DNA from: Pantoea sp. At-9b | Lineage (GTDB): Bacteria; Pseudomonadota; Gammaproteobacteria; Enterobacterales; Enterobacteriaceae | Assembly (NCBI RefSeq): GCF_000175935.2 | Contig: NC_014838.1 | Location: forward strand, 682,001 to 746,000 | Direction: 5' to 3' | DNA length: 64,000 bases | In this document: one piece after another, positions 62,255 to 64,000 of the stretch | Layout: every line of letters begins with the position of its first letter | Numbering within the stretch: position 1 is the stretch's first letter | The notes under the pieces: generated by a model | Seen by the model: the letters and a program-made list of their open reading frames with translations, nothing else | Database searches by the model: none | What the model was told of the DNA's origin: nothing | Program-made: the position numbers and the translations under genes

Positions 62255-63433
62255 ATGAAACACGCTTTTAATCAGGCCGACAGAATGGCCAATGCACCGC
62301 TGTCTAAAATTCGCGATATTATTGAAAAGTCTTTGGCCTATGAAAAAGCGGGACATGATGTTATTCATCTGGAAATTGGCGAACCCGATTTTGACACACC
62401 AAAAAACATCACTTTATCCGCCATCGATGCATTAAATAATAATGATGTTCACTACGGCCCGGTTATGGGTAAAGTGTCATTAAGAGAAAGCATTGCTAAA
62501 AAATATCAGCAACAATATGGTCTTACATATACAGCAAACGAAATCATGATTACCCAGGGTGTCGCCCACGGTATCTTCCTGGCGATGATGGCGTATCTCA
62601 ATCCGGGCGATGAAATTCTGGTTCCCGATCCAGGTTATCTTTGTTATTTCACGGTACCGGAAATCGCAGGTGCTAAAGCCATCAGCTATTCTCTGAATGC
62701 CAGTCAAGGTTATCAGGTTGATACAGCGCTTCTGGAGGCGTTAATTACCCCCAAAACGCGCATGATTCTGGTAAACAGTCCAGCTAACCCAAGTGGAAGC
62801 GTGCTGGATGAGCACTCGTTAATGGCCATTGCTCAACTGGCTATCAAACATAATTTGTTGGTCGTCACCGATGATATCTACGCTGACATTCTTTTTGAGG
62901 GTGAATTCAGCACTATCGCTATGCTGCCGGACATGCGCGAGCGTACCATTGTCTTAAACGGCTTCTCAAAGTATTACGCCATGACCGGCTGGCGTATCGG
63001 TTATCTGCTCTGCCCACAGACATTGATCGACCCGTTAATGCGACTCAGCTTCTATAGCATTGCTTGTCCGGTGAGTTTTATTCAGACGGCGGCGGAAACC
63101 GCGCTTAACAGCAATGATGATGCCAGCCGGGCCATGGTCGCAGAGTATCGCCGCCGCCGCGACTTTCTCTATCAACAACTCAACACGCTGCCCGGTTGCC
63201 GTTGCCAGAAACCCGCCGGAACCTTTTACATCATGCTTAACATAGAGGGCACCGGAATGACATCCGAGGCGTTCTGCCAATACATCCTTGAAACCTGTTA
63301 CGTCACCCTGGTACCCGGCACTGTCTTTGGGGCAAAGGGAGAGGGATATGTTCGGCTTTCTTATGCAACATCGATGGAAAATCTAAAGATCGCCATCGAC
63401 AGAATGAGTCAGGCGTTATTACTTATCCGTTAG
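62255..63433 (+). CDS. Class I/II PLP-dependent aminotransferase
   Basis: A 392-aa fold-type I aminotransferase, AspC/PatA-like. ATG 62255 has AAAGG upstream; a TTG two codons earlier is less likely. Visible are EIGEPDFDTPKNI near residue 44, NSPANPSGSV, DDIYADILF and the PLP Lys in NGFSKYYAMTGWRIGYL (about K239), plus the C-terminal VRLSYATS with the carboxylate-binding Arg. It would convert an amino acid to its 2-oxo acid or the reverse. It follows the SDR gene by 75 bp containing a hairpin. Confidence 0.88.
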   Translation: MKHAFNQADRMANAPLSKIRDIIEKSLAYEKAGHDVIHLEIGEPDFDTPKNITLSAIDALNNNDVHYGPVMGKVSLRESIAKKYQQQYGLTYTANEIMITQGVAHGIFLAMMAYLNPGDEILVPDPGYLCYFTVPEIAGAKAISYSLNASQGYQVDTALLEALITPKTRMILVNSPANPSGSVLDEHSLMAIAQLAIKHNLLVVTDDIYADILFEGEFSTIAMLPDMRERTIVLNGFSKYYAMTGWRIGYLLCPQTLIDPLMRLSFYSIACPVSFIQTAAETALNSNDDASRAMVAEYRRRRDFLYQQLNTLPGCRCQKPAGTFYIMLNIEGTGMTSEAFCQYILETCYVTLVPGTVFGAKGEGYVRLSYATSMENLKIAIDRMSQALLLIR

Positions 63434-63459
63434 CATTCATATCCATCTTAAGGAGTTGC

Positions 63460-64000
63460 ATGTATCATCTTCCTCACATTTACCTGTCAGGCAATGAGCG
63501 TCAACCGATGGAGATTCCAAAATTTTATTTTTCGCACGTGTTTGATGACCTGAAGCCACTGTTTTTACAGCATGCTACCGGGCGTAAAATATTTAAAAAA
63601 GGTGAATTGATTTTTTCATCGGAATCACCGTTAGATTTTTGCCTGTTGATTGAGAAGGGCCTCAGTAGCTATTCTGTCATCCATGAATCGGGGGCGGTCA
63701 AAACGCTATTTTATCATGCTGAGGGCAGTCTTTTTCCGACTTATTCCTCAATGCGCACCTACCGTTTGCTGGAATACAATATGGCGGTAACCGATGTTGA
63801 AGGCATCATATTACCGCAAAAGAAACTGAGTGAATTAATGCAGCAGCATCCTGAACTCATGCAGCGGGTGCTCGCCTCTTATCTGGATATGTTCAACTTC
63901 CTGATATTTGATTCAATTAATCAGAGTTACAACAGCGCATTTGTGCGTGTGTGTAACTTTCTTTACCTCTACTCTGAATATATGCAAGATTCAGGCATGC
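63460..64000 (+). CDS. Crp/Fnr-family transcriptional regulator, 3' end cut by window
   Basis: Open frame from ATG 63460 (AAGGAG 4-5 nt upstream) to the window end, 180 codons. It begins MYHLPHIYLSGNERQPMEIP and has a cyclic-nucleotide-binding-like barrel (GRKIFKKGELIFSSESPLDFCLLIEKGLS in segments; IHESGAVKTLFYHAEGSLF), then the long dimerisation helix (QQHPELMQRVLASYLDMFNF). The C-terminal HTH would lie beyond base 64000. The Arg-Ser phosphate-binding pair of true cAMP receptors is not evident, so the ligand may differ. It starts 26 bp after the aminotransferase and probably regulates this operon. Confidence 0.78.
   Translation, partial: MYHLPHIYLSGNERQPMEIPKFYFSHVFDDLKPLFLQHATGRKIFKKGELIFSSESPLDFCLLIEKGLSSYSVIHESGAVKTLFYHAEGSLFPTYSSMRTYRLLEYNMAVTDVEGIILPQKKLSELMQQHPELMQRVLASYLDMFNFLIFDSINQSYNSAFVRVCNFLYLYSEYMQDSGM

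Overview
The window reads as a chromosomal segment of a gamma-proteobacterium of the Enterobacterales, most likely Erwiniaceae (Pantoea or a close relative). This is an inference from overall protein character, the Klebsiella-type malonate decarboxylase cluster, the catecholate-receptor locus with Fur-like operators, and a small intergenic palindrome family (core GCGGCGCGA/TCGCGCCGC). I see no rRNA, tRNA, CRISPR array or insertion sequence. Almost the whole window is accessory catabolic, transport and interaction genes; essential housekeeping functions are absent.

Layout. 1-3433: a gamma-butyrolactone / quorum-quenching operon of the Agrobacterium blcABC (attKLM) type (blcA cut by the window edge), ended by a terminator. 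3699-6481: an AAHS-family MFS importer and a convergent OprB-type porin. 6895-10513: an M20 amidohydrolase and an MHS-family transporter, divergent from a LysR regulator with a good operator dyad between them. 10631-14362: an AI-2E-family membrane protein converging on a P-type cation ATPase. 14618-19913: a 35-aa membrane peptide, an RND adaptor lipoprotein, an RND pump and a translationally coupled acyltransferase-3-like protein. 19954-23443: YbaA-like protein, an RHS-core/SET-domain/transmembrane fusion (the most unusual gene here), a four-helix membrane protein, a small Cys-rich protein and a YtfP-like protein.

23745-30635 is an iron island. A Fur-like site precedes a two-component system, next to an oppositely oriented row of secreted esterase (with its own Fur-like site), CirA-like TonB receptor and YncE-like propeller protein. 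The set resembles the PfeRS-PfeA-PfeE logic of Pseudomonas, in which a sensor detects a catecholate siderophore, the receptor imports it and the esterase opens it.

30880-46267 is a 12-gene minus-strand block with no gap above 33 bp. It holds two complete peptide/nickel-type ABC importers bracketing three flavin-dependent oxidoreductases (NtaA/SnaA-like, SsuD-like, DszC/SfnB-like) and an Eis-like acetyltransferase. A paralogous NtaA-like monooxygenase is divergent at 46519. The most economical reading is uptake and oxidative desulfurisation of organosulfur compounds.

48022-49203 is an LtrA-family membrane protein. 49237-57196 is a complete biotin-independent malonate decarboxylase system (mdcABCDE, mdcF, mdcG, mdcH on minus; mdcR convergent on plus). 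57771-63433 is a further catabolic operon of unknown substrate: an OYE/FeS/FAD reductase, an unlisted 52-aa membrane peptide, a sodium:solute symporter, an SDR dehydrogenase and a class I aminotransferase, followed by a Crp/Fnr-type regulator cut by the window end.
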